From Proteiniphilum sp. UBA5384 (GTDB lineage Bacteria; Bacteroidota; Bacteroidia; Bacteroidales; Dysgonomonadaceae), in NCBI RefSeq assembly GCF_002410825.1, contig NZ_DHOS01000002.1, positions 184,696-248,695 on the forward strand: a DNA stretch of 64,000 bases, written 5' to 3'. Under the pieces are notes generated by a model. The model saw nothing but the letters and a program-made list of their open reading frames with translations, was not told the origin of the DNA and made no database searches. Position 1 is the stretch's first letter, and each line of letters starts with the position of its first letter. A program made the translations under genes and the position numbers. Below are positions 50,883 through 60,465 of this stretch, one piece after another.

Positions 50883-51902
50883 ATGTTAGATTTAAATGCT
50901 AAGAGCATTCTTATAACCGGTGGTACTGGATCATTAGGTAAAGCATTGACCAAGACTATTTTTAAAAAGTGGCCAAACGTAAAAAGATTGGTAATATATT
51001 CACGTGATGAACAGAAACAGTTCATTATGAATCAGGAGTATCCGGTCTCAAAATATCCTCAGATTCGATTTTTTATAGGAGATGTCAGGGATAAGGAACG
51101 ATTGACCCGTGCAATGAATGGCATAGATTATGTCATTCATGCCGCGGCGATGAAACATGTTCATATTGCCGAATATAATCCGGACGAATGTGTAAAAACC
51201 AATATCGGAGGTGCTCAAAACGTTATTGATGCATGCCTTGCCAGTGGAGTTAAAAATGTGGTGGCACTATCTACCGATAAGGCTTGTGCGCCTATAAATT
51301 TATATGGAGCCACCAAACTGGCATCCGATAAATTATTTGTAGCTGCGAACAATATAAAAGGTGCCAATCCTATTAAGTTTTCGGTGGTACGCTACGGAAA
51401 TGTAATGGGTTCGAATGGATCGGTTATCCCTTTCTTTATAAACAAGAAAAAAGAGGGAGTAATACCAATTACCGATCCGAATATGACACGTTTTAATATC
51501 CCTATCGAAGGGGGTATCGACATGATTTTGTTTGCTTTGGAAAACGCGTGGGGCGGTGAAATTTTTATCCCTAAAATTCCATCCTATAAAATCATGGAAT
51601 TAGCCGAAGCGGTTGCACCTAATTGCCAAACAAAAGTAGTTGGAATAAGGCCCGGAGAAAAAATTCATGAGGAGATGATCACGGCTTCCGACTCATTTCA
51701 TACGTATGATCTTGGAACCTACTATACCATTCTTCCTCAAATACCCACTTGGAATGTCGACGACTATATAAAACATTTTAATGCTAAGCCGGTACCTGTC
51801 GGATTTAGCTATAATTCAGGGGAGAATGAAGAATGGGAAACGGTTGACACAATTCGTGAAAAAATAAAACAATACCTTGATCCTAATTTCGTTGCAGAAT
51901 GA
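50883..51902 (+). CDS. pseB: UDP-GlcNAc 4,6-dehydratase (inverting), PseB
   Basis: The 339-residue short-chain dehydrogenase relative has NADP site ITGGTGSLGKALTKTIFK. Its active site STDKACAPINLYGATKLASD has the Asp-Lys pair used by inverting dehydratases such as PseB. Conserved RDEQKQFIMNQE is also PseB/FlaA1-like. It converts UDP-GlcNAc to the 4-keto-6-deoxy-L-arabino-hexose, the first step to pseudaminic acid. Its stop overlaps the start of pseC by 4 bases. Confidence 0.95.
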   Translation: MLDLNAKSILITGGTGSLGKALTKTIFKKWPNVKRLVIYSRDEQKQFIMNQEYPVSKYPQIRFFIGDVRDKERLTRAMNGIDYVIHAAAMKHVHIAEYNPDECVKTNIGGAQNVIDACLASGVKNVVALSTDKACAPINLYGATKLASDKLFVAANNIKGANPIKFSVVRYGNVMGSNGSVIPFFINKKKEGVIPITDPNMTRFNIPIEGGIDMILFALENAWGGEIFIPKIPSYKIMELAEAVAPNCQTKVVGIRPGEKIHEEMITASDSFHTYDLGTYYTILPQIPTWNVDDYIKHFNAKPVPVGFSYNSGENEEWETVDTIREKIKQYLDPNFVAE

Positions 51903-53104
51903 CACAAAAACCTATACCCTACGGTTGCCAGCATATTACAGAAGAAGATATTGAAGCTGTAAATGCCGCATTACGTTCCGACTACCTCACACAAGGACCG
52001 CAAATCAAGGAATTTGAGGATAAATTTGCAGACTATATCGGATGTAACTATGCTGTTGCGGTTGCAAATGGCACGGCAGCATTACATCTATCCGCAATGG
52101 CTCTTACTGTAAAACCGGGAGACAAAGTCATTGTAACTCCACTTACTTTTGTAGCTTCAGCTAATTGTGTGCGATATTGTGGAGGAGAGGTTGTATTTGC
52201 AGATATCGATCCGGCTACTTATCTTTTAGATATCGACGCGGTAAAAAAAATGCTGGAAGCATCTCCTAAAGGAACTTACCAAGGGATTATCCCTGTAGAT
52301 TTTGCCGGAAGAGCTGTGAATCTGGAAGAATTCAGAAAACTGGCAGACGAATACGGCCTTTGGATTTTGGAAGATGCTTGCCATGCGCCCGGCGGCTATT
52401 TCATTGATTCCAATAATGACAAACAATTTTGCGGCAACGGGAAATATGCCGATCTGGCCATTTTTTCTTTTCATCCTGTGAAACACATTGCCTGTGGTGA
52501 GGGTGGAATGATTACCACTAATGATGAGGATTTGTACAATAAATTGTTGCTTTACCGTACTCATGGCATTACAAAAGGAAGCCCGGCATTTCCTTATACA
52601 AACAGTATCGAATTCGCAACTGGCGGATATAAAGACGAATCCGAGTATCCCGGATGGTATATGGAGATGCAGGATCTTGGATATAATTATCGACTTACCG
52701 ATTTTCAGGCGGCCCTTGGCATAAGCCAATTGAAACGTGCCGATAAAGGATTGGAGCGTCGTCACGAAATTGCGCAAAATTATAACAAAGCATTTGAGGG
52801 TAAATCCTATATTTTAGGTCAATCCGGCGATGTGGAGGGAAATGCATATCATTTATATGTAGTGGAAGTAAAAGACAGGTTGAACTTGTATAATTATTTG
52901 CGCAAAAATAACATCTTCGCTCAAATACATTATATACCGGCCCACCTGATGCCTTATTATCGCAATTTGGGATATAAAGAAGGAGATTTACCATCTGTGG
53001 AAACTTACTACAAACACTGTTTGAGTCTGCCCATGTTCCCTACCCTCACAGAAGAGGAACAAATGTATGTGATTAATAAAATTGACGAATTTTACGCAAA
53101 GTGA
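51899..53104 (+). CDS. pseC: UDP-4-amino-4,6-dideoxy-N-acetyl-beta-L-altrosamine transaminase, PseC
   Basis: The 401-residue DegT/DnrJ/EryC1 aminotransferase has landmarks YGCQHITEEDIEAVNAALRS, VAVANGTAALHLS, LWILEDACHAPGG and PLP lysine segment FSFHPVKHIACGEGGM. The C-terminal SLPMFPTLTEEEQMYVI ends the protein. It places an amino group on C4 of the PseB product. It overlaps both neighbours by 4 bases, implying tight translational coupling. Confidence 0.95.
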   Translation: MTQKPIPYGCQHITEEDIEAVNAALRSDYLTQGPQIKEFEDKFADYIGCNYAVAVANGTAALHLSAMALTVKPGDKVIVTPLTFVASANCVRYCGGEVVFADIDPATYLLDIDAVKKMLEASPKGTYQGIIPVDFAGRAVNLEEFRKLADEYGLWILEDACHAPGGYFIDSNNDKQFCGNGKYADLAIFSFHPVKHIACGEGGMITTNDEDLYNKLLLYRTHGITKGSPAFPYTNSIEFATGGYKDESEYPGWYMEMQDLGYNYRLTDFQAALGISQLKRADKGLERRHEIAQNYNKAFEGKSYILGQSGDVEGNAYHLYVVEVKDRLNLYNYLRKNNIFAQIHYIPAHLMPYYRNLGYKEGDLPSVETYYKHCLSLPMFPTLTEEEQMYVINKIDEFYAK

Positions 53105-53793
53105 AAAATTTAGCTATCATACCGGCAAGAGGAGGGAGCAAGCGTATTCCCCGAAAAAACATAAAAGATTTTCGAGGAAAACCCATTATTGCTTATTCTA
53201 TCCAGTCTGCGTTACAATCTAATTTATTCGATGAAGTAATGGTCTCTACGGACGATCAAGAAATAGCTAATATTGCGATAAGATATGGGGCAAAAGTTCC
53301 TTTTATGCGGACAGAGAATACATCCAACGATTATGCTACAACAATGGATGTATTAAAAGAAGTAGAAGGGATGTATAAGACCATTTTCAACAAAGAATTT
53401 GATTATATTTGTTGCGTCTATGCGACCGCCCCTTTTATTAGTAAGGAGCATTTAAATACAGGATACACTTTATTGAAAGAGGAACACCTTACATCAGTTT
53501 ATCCAATCGTAGCTTTCAATTATCCTGTATGGAGAGGATTGAAAATAAATGAAGCGGGAGAAACAGAAATGGTTTGGCCTGAATTTTCGAATTCAAGATC
53601 GCAAGATTTAGAAAAAGTATTTCATGATGCAGGACAATGGTATTGGTACGATCCCAAGAAAGTGTCGGATTCTCTTTTTACCGATAATTCAAAATCCATA
53701 GTACTCTCAGAATCAGAGGTACAAGACATTGATACTATAATAGATTGGCAAATGGCTGAAATGAAATATGGACTCTTACAAAATCTTAAATAA
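53101..53793 (+). CDS. pseF: Pseudaminic acid cytidylyltransferase, PseF
   Basis: The 230-residue nucleotidyltransferase has the CMP-NulO synthetase motif IIPARGGSKRIPRKNIKDF. The activation loop RTENTSNDYATTMDVLKEV and the C-terminal residues DAGQWYWYDPKKVSDS distinguish PseF from NeuA. It makes CMP-Pse, the donor for glycosylation. Normally it is the last pathway step, and here it precedes the acetyltransferase and synthase genes. It overlaps the next gene by 26 bases. Confidence 0.93.
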   Translation: MKNLAIIPARGGSKRIPRKNIKDFRGKPIIAYSIQSALQSNLFDEVMVSTDDQEIANIAIRYGAKVPFMRTENTSNDYATTMDVLKEVEGMYKTIFNKEFDYICCVYATAPFISKEHLNTGYTLLKEEHLTSVYPIVAFNYPVWRGLKINEAGETEMVWPEFSNSRSQDLEKVFHDAGQWYWYDPKKVSDSLFTDNSKSIVLSESEVQDIDTIIDWQMAEMKYGLLQNLK

Positions 53794-54778
53794 CCGAATA
53801 TATACAGAAGGGATCTATTCATTGGTGCCCATACGGATGGAAGACCGCTTTGACATCATGCGATGGCGGAATGAGCAGATATACCATTTGCGCCAATCTA
53901 AACCCCTTACAACAGAAGATCAGGATAATTATTTCACGAATGTCATTTCTAAATTATTTGACCAAGAGCAGCCAGATCAAATCCTATTCTCCTATCTTGA
54001 AGGGGAAAAGTGCATTGGTTATGGTGGATTGGTACATATTAATTGGATAGATAAGAATGCAGAAGTATCTTTTATTATTGATACTCGACGGGAAAAGGAA
54101 GAATTCAATAAACACTGGAGTATTTATCTTGATTTAATAGAAAAGGTTGCCTTTACGGAATTGAAATTCCATAAGCTTTTCACTTACGCTTTTGATTTAC
54201 GTCCACATTTGTACGAGGTGTTAGAAGATTGTGGATATATAAAAGAAGCTGTTTTAAAAGAACATTGTTTATTTAATGACGAATTTAAAGATGTTGTAAT
54301 TCACAGCATTATAAACGATCAATTAACATTAAGAAAAATACAACGAGAAGATAAGAACCTAATATTTGAATGGGCTAACGAAGAACAAACTAGATTCAAC
54401 TCTTTCAATTCTAATGAAATTCCGTATAATAACCATTCTGCTTGGTTTGATAAAAAATTAATTGATAAGAATGCATGCTACTATATATGTGAATTCAATG
54501 GGGAACCTGCAGGCTTAGTACGTTTTGATATAAAAGAAGATAAGTTGATTATAGGAATAACGATTGATAAAAAACAGAGAGGTAAGAGACTATCTTCAAA
54601 ATTCCTTAGTAAAGCATGTGAAATAGTTACAGATCAAACACAATTACCCATTATTGCGTATATAAAAAAAGAAAATTTCCCATCCATAAAGTCTTTTGAA
54701 AAAGCGGGATTCATTTATAATACAAATATAAAGATAAATGATATAGATGCATATGAGTACAAATATAAAAGAAAATAA
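53768..54778 (+). CDS. Tandem GNAT acetyltransferase, candidate PseH
   Basis: The 336-residue protein contains two GNAT domains. The first covers ~1-170 (IRMEDRFDIMRWRNEQIYHL, CIGYGGLVHINWIDKNAEVS, LYEVLEDCGYIKEAV). The second covers ~185-336 (LTLRKIQREDKNLIFEWANE, ITIDKKQRGKRLSSKFLSKA, SIKSFEKAGF). The second resembles the GNAT part that is often fused to PseG. One of them likely acetylates the 4-amino group (PseH function). The glycosyl hydrolase PseG itself is not present in this protein or nearby. The start overlaps pseF by 26 bases, and the end overlaps pseI. Confidence 0.75.
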   Translation: MDSYKILNNRIYTEGIYSLVPIRMEDRFDIMRWRNEQIYHLRQSKPLTTEDQDNYFTNVISKLFDQEQPDQILFSYLEGEKCIGYGGLVHINWIDKNAEVSFIIDTRREKEEFNKHWSIYLDLIEKVAFTELKFHKLFTYAFDLRPHLYEVLEDCGYIKEAVLKEHCLFNDEFKDVVIHSIINDQLTLRKIQREDKNLIFEWANEEQTRFNSFNSNEIPYNNHSAWFDKKLIDKNACYYICEFNGEPAGLVRFDIKEDKLIIGITIDKKQRGKRLSSKFLSKACEIVTDQTQLPIIAYIKKENFPSIKSFEKAGFIYNTNIKINDIDAYEYKYKRK

Positions 54779-55778
54779 AGTATTTATTATTGCAGAATTA
54801 TCTGCCAATCATAATGGAAGTCTTAAAACTGCCGTAGAATCGATTAAAGTTATAAAAAGAACAGGAGCAGATGCAATAAAATTACAAACTTACACGGCTG
54901 ATACGATTACGATAAACTGCAAGAAAGACGATTTTAGAATTAAAGGAACGATATGGGAAGATCGATACCTTTACGACTTGTATAAAGAGGCGTATACCCC
55001 TTGGGAATGGCATGAAGAATTATTTCGGGCAGCCAAAGAAGAAGGACTTATCTGCTTTTCATCTCCTTTTGATAAGACTGCTGTTGACTTTTTAGAATCA
55101 TTGGATAATCCTATCTATAAAATTGCCTCTTTTGAAATTACTGATATCCCTTTAATTGAGTACGCTGCATCAAAAGGAAAACCAATGGTTATCTCTACCG
55201 GCATCGCAACGGAAGAAGATATCCAGTTGGCAGTGGATACTTGTCGTGCTGTAGGAAATAATGATATAACTTTGCTAAAGTGTACCTCATCCTATCCTGC
55301 CCCCATTGAGGAGGCAAATTTGACTATGATTCAAGATTTAGCTAAACGTTTTGATGTTAAAGCCGGTTTATCAGATCATACGATCGGAAGTACCGCTCCA
55401 ATAGTTGCAACGGTATTGGGAGCAACAATGATAGAGAAGCATTTCATCATTGATCGATCAATAGGTGGGCCTGACGCAAGCTTTTCCATGAATGAAAAAG
55501 AATTTACAGAAATGGTTAAAGCTATAAGAGATGCAGAAAAAGCAATAGGAAAAATAGATTATATCCTAACGGAGAAGCAGAAAAGCAATCGTGCTTTCAG
55601 CCGATCATTATATGTGGTGGAAGATATAAAAGCGGGAGAAATTATTACCGAAAAAAATGTGCGCTCAATTCGTCCGGGATTCGGATTACATCCGAAATAT
55701 TATAAAGAGATTTTAGGAAAAAAAATGAATTGTAATGTTGAAAAGGGTACATCATTAGAATTTAATTTAATAGACTAA
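54753..55778 (+). CDS. pseI: Pseudaminic acid synthase, PseI
   Basis: The protein has about 341 residues. Two ATGs two codons apart (54747, 54753) can start it. The N-terminal NeuB/PseI TIM barrel begins VFIIAELSANHNGSLKTAVE and has DAIKLQTYTADT, FSSPFDKTAVDFLES, KCTSSYPAP, GLSDHTIGSTAP and EKHFIIDRSIGGPDASFSM. A C-terminal SAF/antifreeze-like domain follows (RSLYVVEDIKAGEIITEKNV). It condenses the 2,4-diacetamido sugar with PEP to form pseudaminic acid. PseI rather than NeuB is suggested by the pathway context. Confidence 0.92.
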   Translation: MSTNIKENKVFIIAELSANHNGSLKTAVESIKVIKRTGADAIKLQTYTADTITINCKKDDFRIKGTIWEDRYLYDLYKEAYTPWEWHEELFRAAKEEGLICFSSPFDKTAVDFLESLDNPIYKIASFEITDIPLIEYAASKGKPMVISTGIATEEDIQLAVDTCRAVGNNDITLLKCTSSYPAPIEEANLTMIQDLAKRFDVKAGLSDHTIGSTAPIVATVLGATMIEKHFIIDRSIGGPDASFSMNEKEFTEMVKAIRDAEKAIGKIDYILTEKQKSNRAFSRSLYVVEDIKAGEIITEKNVRSIRPGFGLHPKYYKEILGKKMNCNVEKGTSLEFNLID

Positions 55779-55806
55779 CAATCTTTTAAGGTATAAGGTG
55801 ATAAGA

Positions 55807-57339
55807 ATGGAAACTCAAAATAAAAAAGAAAATATAAGACAACGGGCTTATCTAAACTCTGTAACAGCATGGATAGACACCATAGTTAAATTAATTGTCC
55901 GTTTTATCATAGATCCATTCATCATCTCTTTTTTAGGAGGTTTCTACTACGGAATATGGCAAATTATAAATCAATTAAATAGTTATTTAGCTACAACAGA
56001 CTTAAGAGCTGCGACAGCTCTTAAGTGGATTATAGCAAAAGACAGAACAACAAAGTCGGAATACGAACTGAAACAATCGGTATCTTCTTCTCTTTACACG
56101 AATTTCATCTTCCTGCCTTTGTACTTAATCACTGGAGCGATTATAGTTTATTATGTACCATATATAACAAAAGTCTCTAGTGAAGATTTTTTCTTAGTAA
56201 GAAAAACCTCAGCCATAATGGTATTGGCTTTTATTATTACGCAAATCTTTTTTTTATTCGAATCCGTACTTCATGGCATGAATCTATCGTATAAAAGATT
56301 AGGTATCAGGTCTATTATTACAATTCTTGGAGGGGTTTTCACTTTTATTTTACTTAGTTGCGGTTTTAGCATCGATGGCTTAGCAATAGTCAATGTTTTT
56401 ATAGCATTAGCAACTGGATTAACTTTTGCTTTGATTGTAAAAAAAATAGTTCCTTGGTTCGGCTTCGTAAAAGTACGGTTCAATCAAATTATGAGCTTTG
56501 CAAAACTTAGTGGTTGGTTTATGATTGACAAAATTGTAAATTTATTAAATGAATCAATAGATTTAATTCTCCTTGGATATTTCGCAAGTGCTCAATATGT
56601 TACTATGTATACAATCTCTCGATTTACCATACAAGCCGTATCGAGCATTTATAGGAGCGGCCAAGGAGCAATTGTTCCAGGTATTACTCGCTTTTTAGGA
56701 GAAAATAAATTTGATAAGATTATATATTTCAGAAAGTCGATGATAATAATGAACTGGTTTGTTTTAGGTATATTTGGTTCAGTTATTATACTATTAAACA
56801 GATCCTTTATTGGTTTATGGACAAATCAAGATTATTTTGCAGGATCTTATGAAACTTTTTTGATTGTATTGCTTGCTCTTTTAAAATCACTGTATTCCAT
56901 TGATGATTCAATTATTACAATGAATCTGAATCTAAAAAAGAAAATCATTATTTCAGCAATATCAGCATTAATGACTATAATAATGTCAATCATACTGATT
57001 CCCCAATTTCATATAATTGGATTATTGATCTCATTAATAATAGGGCTATTATTAAGAATGGTCATCTTTTCAAGTATTGCCAAAGATATAGTTAACGGGA
57101 GTAATTTTATTCCTAATTTATTTTTTTCACGGATATCATTATTTTCATTGTTTATCTTGGGTATTTCTACCTACTTATCACAATATATCATGGTTGACAA
57201 ATGGTTCAATTTATTTTTATATGCATTTTTTTATTTGTTATTAATTGTACCTTTATATTGGTTTATGGGACTTAATAAATTGAATAGAGATTTTCTGATA
57301 GAAAATCTAAGGAGAATAAAACCAACTAAACTTGATTAA
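55807..57339 (+). CDS. Wzx-like oligosaccharide flippase
   Basis: The product has 510 residues from the ATG at 55807; a GTG 9 bases upstream is also possible. The protein is very hydrophobic, with about 12-14 membrane helices and the polysaccharide-exporter family start RAYLNSVTAWIDTIVKLIVR. It is expected to move the lipid-linked repeat unit across the inner membrane. Family members share little sequence, so the call rests on topology, length and position between pseI and the glycosyltransferases. Codon usage is AT-rich. Confidence 0.82.
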   Translation: METQNKKENIRQRAYLNSVTAWIDTIVKLIVRFIIDPFIISFLGGFYYGIWQIINQLNSYLATTDLRAATALKWIIAKDRTTKSEYELKQSVSSSLYTNFIFLPLYLITGAIIVYYVPYITKVSSEDFFLVRKTSAIMVLAFIITQIFFLFESVLHGMNLSYKRLGIRSIITILGGVFTFILLSCGFSIDGLAIVNVFIALATGLTFALIVKKIVPWFGFVKVRFNQIMSFAKLSGWFMIDKIVNLLNESIDLILLGYFASAQYVTMYTISRFTIQAVSSIYRSGQGAIVPGITRFLGENKFDKIIYFRKSMIIMNWFVLGIFGSVIILLNRSFIGLWTNQDYFAGSYETFLIVLLALLKSLYSIDDSIITMNLNLKKKIIISAISALMTIIMSIILIPQFHIIGLLISLIIGLLLRMVIFSSIAKDIVNGSNFIPNLFFSRISLFSLFILGISTYLSQYIMVDKWFNLFLYAFFYLLLIVPLYWFMGLNKLNRDFLIENLRRIKPTKLD

Positions 57340-57346
57340 TATTTTT

Positions 57347-58729
57347 ATGAAACGACAAATATTATTAGATCCCGGTATCATTCCTTTTTCCCCTTTAAGA
57401 GAATGTATTAATACATTTCTCGCCAACAATAAATTAATTATTATTAATGATAATCCCCGAAAAAATGATTGGGGAGAATTGGAGTCAAAGTGCGAACTAA
57501 TATCTTATTATCAATTACATACAATTGAATCTATAAATAAAAATCCAAATTTAAAAAATGATTATACTTCCTTACTTCAAGGGATTATAAATGACCACAG
57601 AACCTTACTTATTTACGAGAGAGTAACGAAAATTTTCGGATGGAACTCTCTATTTAATGGAATACAGAAGATTGAAATACTAATTTATAATAGTTTAGAT
57701 CTTTTACAAAGAATCAAACCAGATATACTTTTTTTTCAGGCAACTCCTCATAATCTTTCTTCATGGATATTGGCCAAAACAGCTGAATTTTTACAAATAA
57801 AAGTGCATATGATTCAAACATCTCCACTCCCTTGGAGGTTTTGGGTTGTTGAAGGATTAGATAAGCAAATACCTATATTTTCAAATGAAAAAATCGAAAT
57901 AAATGAAGCAGATAAAAATATTTTTCAACAATTTTGGGAGATGAATAATGCTAATTATGATATTGCATTACCAAGCTACGAAAAAAAGAGAATTCAAACG
58001 AGAGGAGGCAAATATTGGTCATGGAAAAAAGAATTGAAAGATGGCATTAAGCAGCCAAAAAAGCTATTGACTCTATTATATAAATATAAACTCTACTGTG
58101 CATATAAATCCTTGACGACTGTTCCTAATTATTCACAAAAATATATTATTTTCTTTCTTCATTATCAGCCAGAAAGGACTTCAATGCCTGAAGGTGGGTT
58201 TTACTCTCAACAATGGCTAATAATCAGACATCTGTCTTTAGTTCTGCCTAAGGATTGGGTTCTATATATTAAAGAGCATCCATCTACATTTACTGGCAAA
58301 TATGATATTAAATACAGAAATCCAAATTTTTACAGAACTATATCAAACCTATCAAATGTAAAGTTATTGCCGATAGAAACTGACACATTTAATTTAATAG
58401 ACTCTTCTCAGTTTGTTGTAACTATTACCGGAACAGTTGGGATTCAATCTTTGATACGCAAAAAGCCGGTCATAGTATTTGGATATTCAAGTTATAGAGA
58501 CTTTCAAAATGGTGTATATAAAATAAATAATATTCAGGATTTGGTCACCTTATTTCAAAATAAGCACGAAGATGTAAATTTTGATGTTGAGCAGGTATAT
58601 GATTATCTTTTAACAAAAAATCACCAGTCTATTTCCGGCTATGATCAGAATAAATGTGACGATATATATGATAAATTTACTAGGATTAATGGACATATAA
58701 ATCTCTTGTTAAAATACTTCTCTATATAA
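57347..58729 (+). CDS. Capsule polysaccharide synthesis-type glycosyltransferase (KpsS/KpsC-like)
   Basis: Taking the ATG at 57347 as start the product has 460 residues. A TTG at 57332 would overlap the flippase gene. No membrane segments are seen. The C-terminal half carries the pattern of capsule synthesis transferases: FFLHYQPERTSMPEGGFYSQ, YIKEHPSTFTGKY, then VVTITGTVGIQSLIRKKPVI. This family includes KpsC/S-type and other NulO- or Kdo-adding enzymes. Next to a Pse pathway it is a good candidate for the Pse transferase. The family call is moderate. The sugar is inferred from context. Confidence 0.65.
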   Translation: MKRQILLDPGIIPFSPLRECINTFLANNKLIIINDNPRKNDWGELESKCELISYYQLHTIESINKNPNLKNDYTSLLQGIINDHRTLLIYERVTKIFGWNSLFNGIQKIEILIYNSLDLLQRIKPDILFFQATPHNLSSWILAKTAEFLQIKVHMIQTSPLPWRFWVVEGLDKQIPIFSNEKIEINEADKNIFQQFWEMNNANYDIALPSYEKKRIQTRGGKYWSWKKELKDGIKQPKKLLTLLYKYKLYCAYKSLTTVPNYSQKYIIFFLHYQPERTSMPEGGFYSQQWLIIRHLSLVLPKDWVLYIKEHPSTFTGKYDIKYRNPNFYRTISNLSNVKLLPIETDTFNLIDSSQFVVTITGTVGIQSLIRKKPVIVFGYSSYRDFQNGVYKINNIQDLVTLFQNKHEDVNFDVEQVYDYLLTKNHQSISGYDQNKCDDIYDKFTRINGHINLLLKYFSI

Positions 58730-59956
58730 ATGAAAATCAAAAAAATACAACTAGAAGATATTTTTGCTTTTACTTTAGTCTCAAGTATCGTTTTTGTAGG
58801 AATACTTTCAGGTGAGAAAGCCGGGTTATTATTATTTGCTATTTCTACTTTTGCTATTTTAGGAGTATTATTCTTCAGAAGAAAAATTAAAATAGAAAGA
58901 ATACCCAATATTATTAGATTGTATTTTTTCTTATGCATTATGGCTCTTTTATCCAGTTTTTATGCAATCAATATGCAATATAGTCTCGATGTATTATGGA
59001 AAATTTTTTCTGTTCTTTTCATTATGTTCTTTATTCATATTTACACACAGAATTCAAATAATGTATTCAAATTAATGTATCTATTTCTTTTTAATACATT
59101 AATTTTAGTCATATATAATATAATAAATTATCAACCAAGTATTTTCAGAGAATTACCTTATGGAGGAGTGAACCCTGTAGCATTGTTAATGTTTTTATCA
59201 ATTACTATTACAATCTTCCTATATCATACTAATAAAAAAAAGATAATATTATTACTGATTCCTCTTTACTTATACCTTCTTTTCTTGACACAGTCTCAAA
59301 AATCGATTCTCTCCATTGCAATAGAACTGATTTTATATACAGTCCTTAATCTATATTTTTTGAATATAAAATCGTCAATAAAATATTTCTTTTTAAGTGT
59401 TTTGCTTGTATTTATCGGATATTATTTCTTATTGGAGTTTGAAATCCTTGAAGGATCCGCTAATAGAACGTTTGCAACAATTAAAGCTCTTACTTCTGGT
59501 GGACATGTAGAAGGAGCCGCTGGGGGTGCAGTAGGCGAAGGGTTAAGAGCTGTTGTAAAGGAATATGGTTGGTCTTATTTTGCCGAAAGTCCTTTCTGGG
59601 GTTATGGGATCAATAATTTTAGAGAATTATATGGACGTGAAACAGGTTTTTACACTTATACCCATTACACACCTCTTGAATTAATATTAGGTATGGGATT
59701 CTTAGCACTTCCAATATACTATGGCATATACTACTTACTATTAAGGGATTATTTTAAATCTTTAAAGAAACACAGAATTAGTACCTATTCATTCGTTATA
59801 TCTTCAATTATTGCAACTATAATAGTTGGATTATATATGCAAACCTATTTTGACGCAGCTATACATTTCTATTTAATGTTATTATACGTATTCAATAAGT
59901 TTAAAGTAAAGGAACTAAATTACCATGCACTAAAAGTGCATGGGTTTAATAACTAA
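58730..59956 (+). CDS. O-antigen polymerase/ligase family membrane protein (Wzy/WaaL-like)
   Basis: The 408-residue protein has about ten membrane helices. Its periplasmic loop contains SPFWGYGINNFRELYGRETG and an adjacent THYTPLELILGMGFLALPIY segment. The pattern G-x-N-x-F, then H-x-x-x-L-E, is that of Wzy/WaaL O-antigen polymerases and ligases. The last ~12 codons (NYHALKVHGFNN) lie in the left end of an IS200-type element. The gene starts directly after the previous one. Whether it polymerises or ligates cannot be told. Confidence 0.8.
   Translation: MKIKKIQLEDIFAFTLVSSIVFVGILSGEKAGLLLFAISTFAILGVLFFRRKIKIERIPNIIRLYFFLCIMALLSSFYAINMQYSLDVLWKIFSVLFIMFFIHIYTQNSNNVFKLMYLFLFNTLILVIYNIINYQPSIFRELPYGGVNPVALLMFLSITITIFLYHTNKKKIILLLIPLYLYLLFLTQSQKSILSIAIELILYTVLNLYFLNIKSSIKYFFLSVLLVFIGYYFLLEFEILEGSANRTFATIKALTSGGHVEGAAGGAVGEGLRAVVKEYGWSYFAESPFWGYGINNFRELYGRETGFYTYTHYTPLELILGMGFLALPIYYGIYYLLLRDYFKSLKKHRISTYSFVISSIIATIIVGLYMQTYFDAAIHFYLMLLYVFNKFKVKELNYHALKVHGFNN
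59923..59943. repeat. Left-end hairpin of the IS200-type element
   Basis: Perfect 8-bp stem with loop TAAAA. It doubles as the last codons of the wzy-like gene. Confidence 0.85.
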
Positions 59957-59973
59957 AAGAATGAAATTCTTTT

Positions 59974-60408
59974 TTATTCCAATAACCAATTATCGTGCAG
60001 AGTATTCGGCAGATCTTTATGATGTTCCAGATATTCCTGGACCATACTATCTGTTATTTGACCTGTACTCCAAGCCCCATAGCCCACTCCCCAGAAATGC
60101 TGAACCCAATAACGCTTCTCTAGTTCAGGAAATTCGCGTTGAAGCAAATGAGAACTCCTCCCTTTCAGCTTCTTTACAAACATACTTATGCTCAAGGATG
60201 GAGGATATTCTATATGAAGATGTACGTGATCTTTGCTCACTACTCCTTTTAGAATACGAACATTCTCTGCATTACAAATCTGAATCAGTAGATCGCGACA
60301 GCGAACCTGTATATCCCCCTTCAATACGTGATAGCGATATTTCGTTATCCAAACTAAATGCACACTTAGATTGCTTACTGTATGCGAGCTCCTGCGATAA
60401 TCACTCAT
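59974..60408 (-). CDS. tnpA: IS200/IS605 family transposase TnpA (Y1 HUH)
   Basis: The 144-residue Y1 transposase has the HUH metal motif DHVHLHI and catalytic Tyr in MVQEYLEHHKD. N-terminal SHTVSNLSVHLVWITKYRYH and WGVGYGAW complete the family pattern. It cuts and rejoins single-stranded DNA at the element's ends as a dimer. It is full length and looks intact. It is antisense to the glycan genes. Confidence 0.95.
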   Translation of the reverse strand: MSDYRRSSHTVSNLSVHLVWITKYRYHVLKGDIQVRCRDLLIQICNAENVRILKGVVSKDHVHLHIEYPPSLSISMFVKKLKGRSSHLLQREFPELEKRYWVQHFWGVGYGAWSTGQITDSMVQEYLEHHKDLPNTLHDNWLLE

Positions 60409-60448
60409 ACAACAAAGATAAAAAGAACTTTATACAAACTGAAAGTAG

Positions 60449-60465
60449 CCGCATTAAAAATGCGG
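60449..60465. repeat. Right-end hairpin of the IS200-type element
   Basis: Perfect 6-bp stem with loop TAAAA, the same loop as the left end. Confidence 0.85.
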
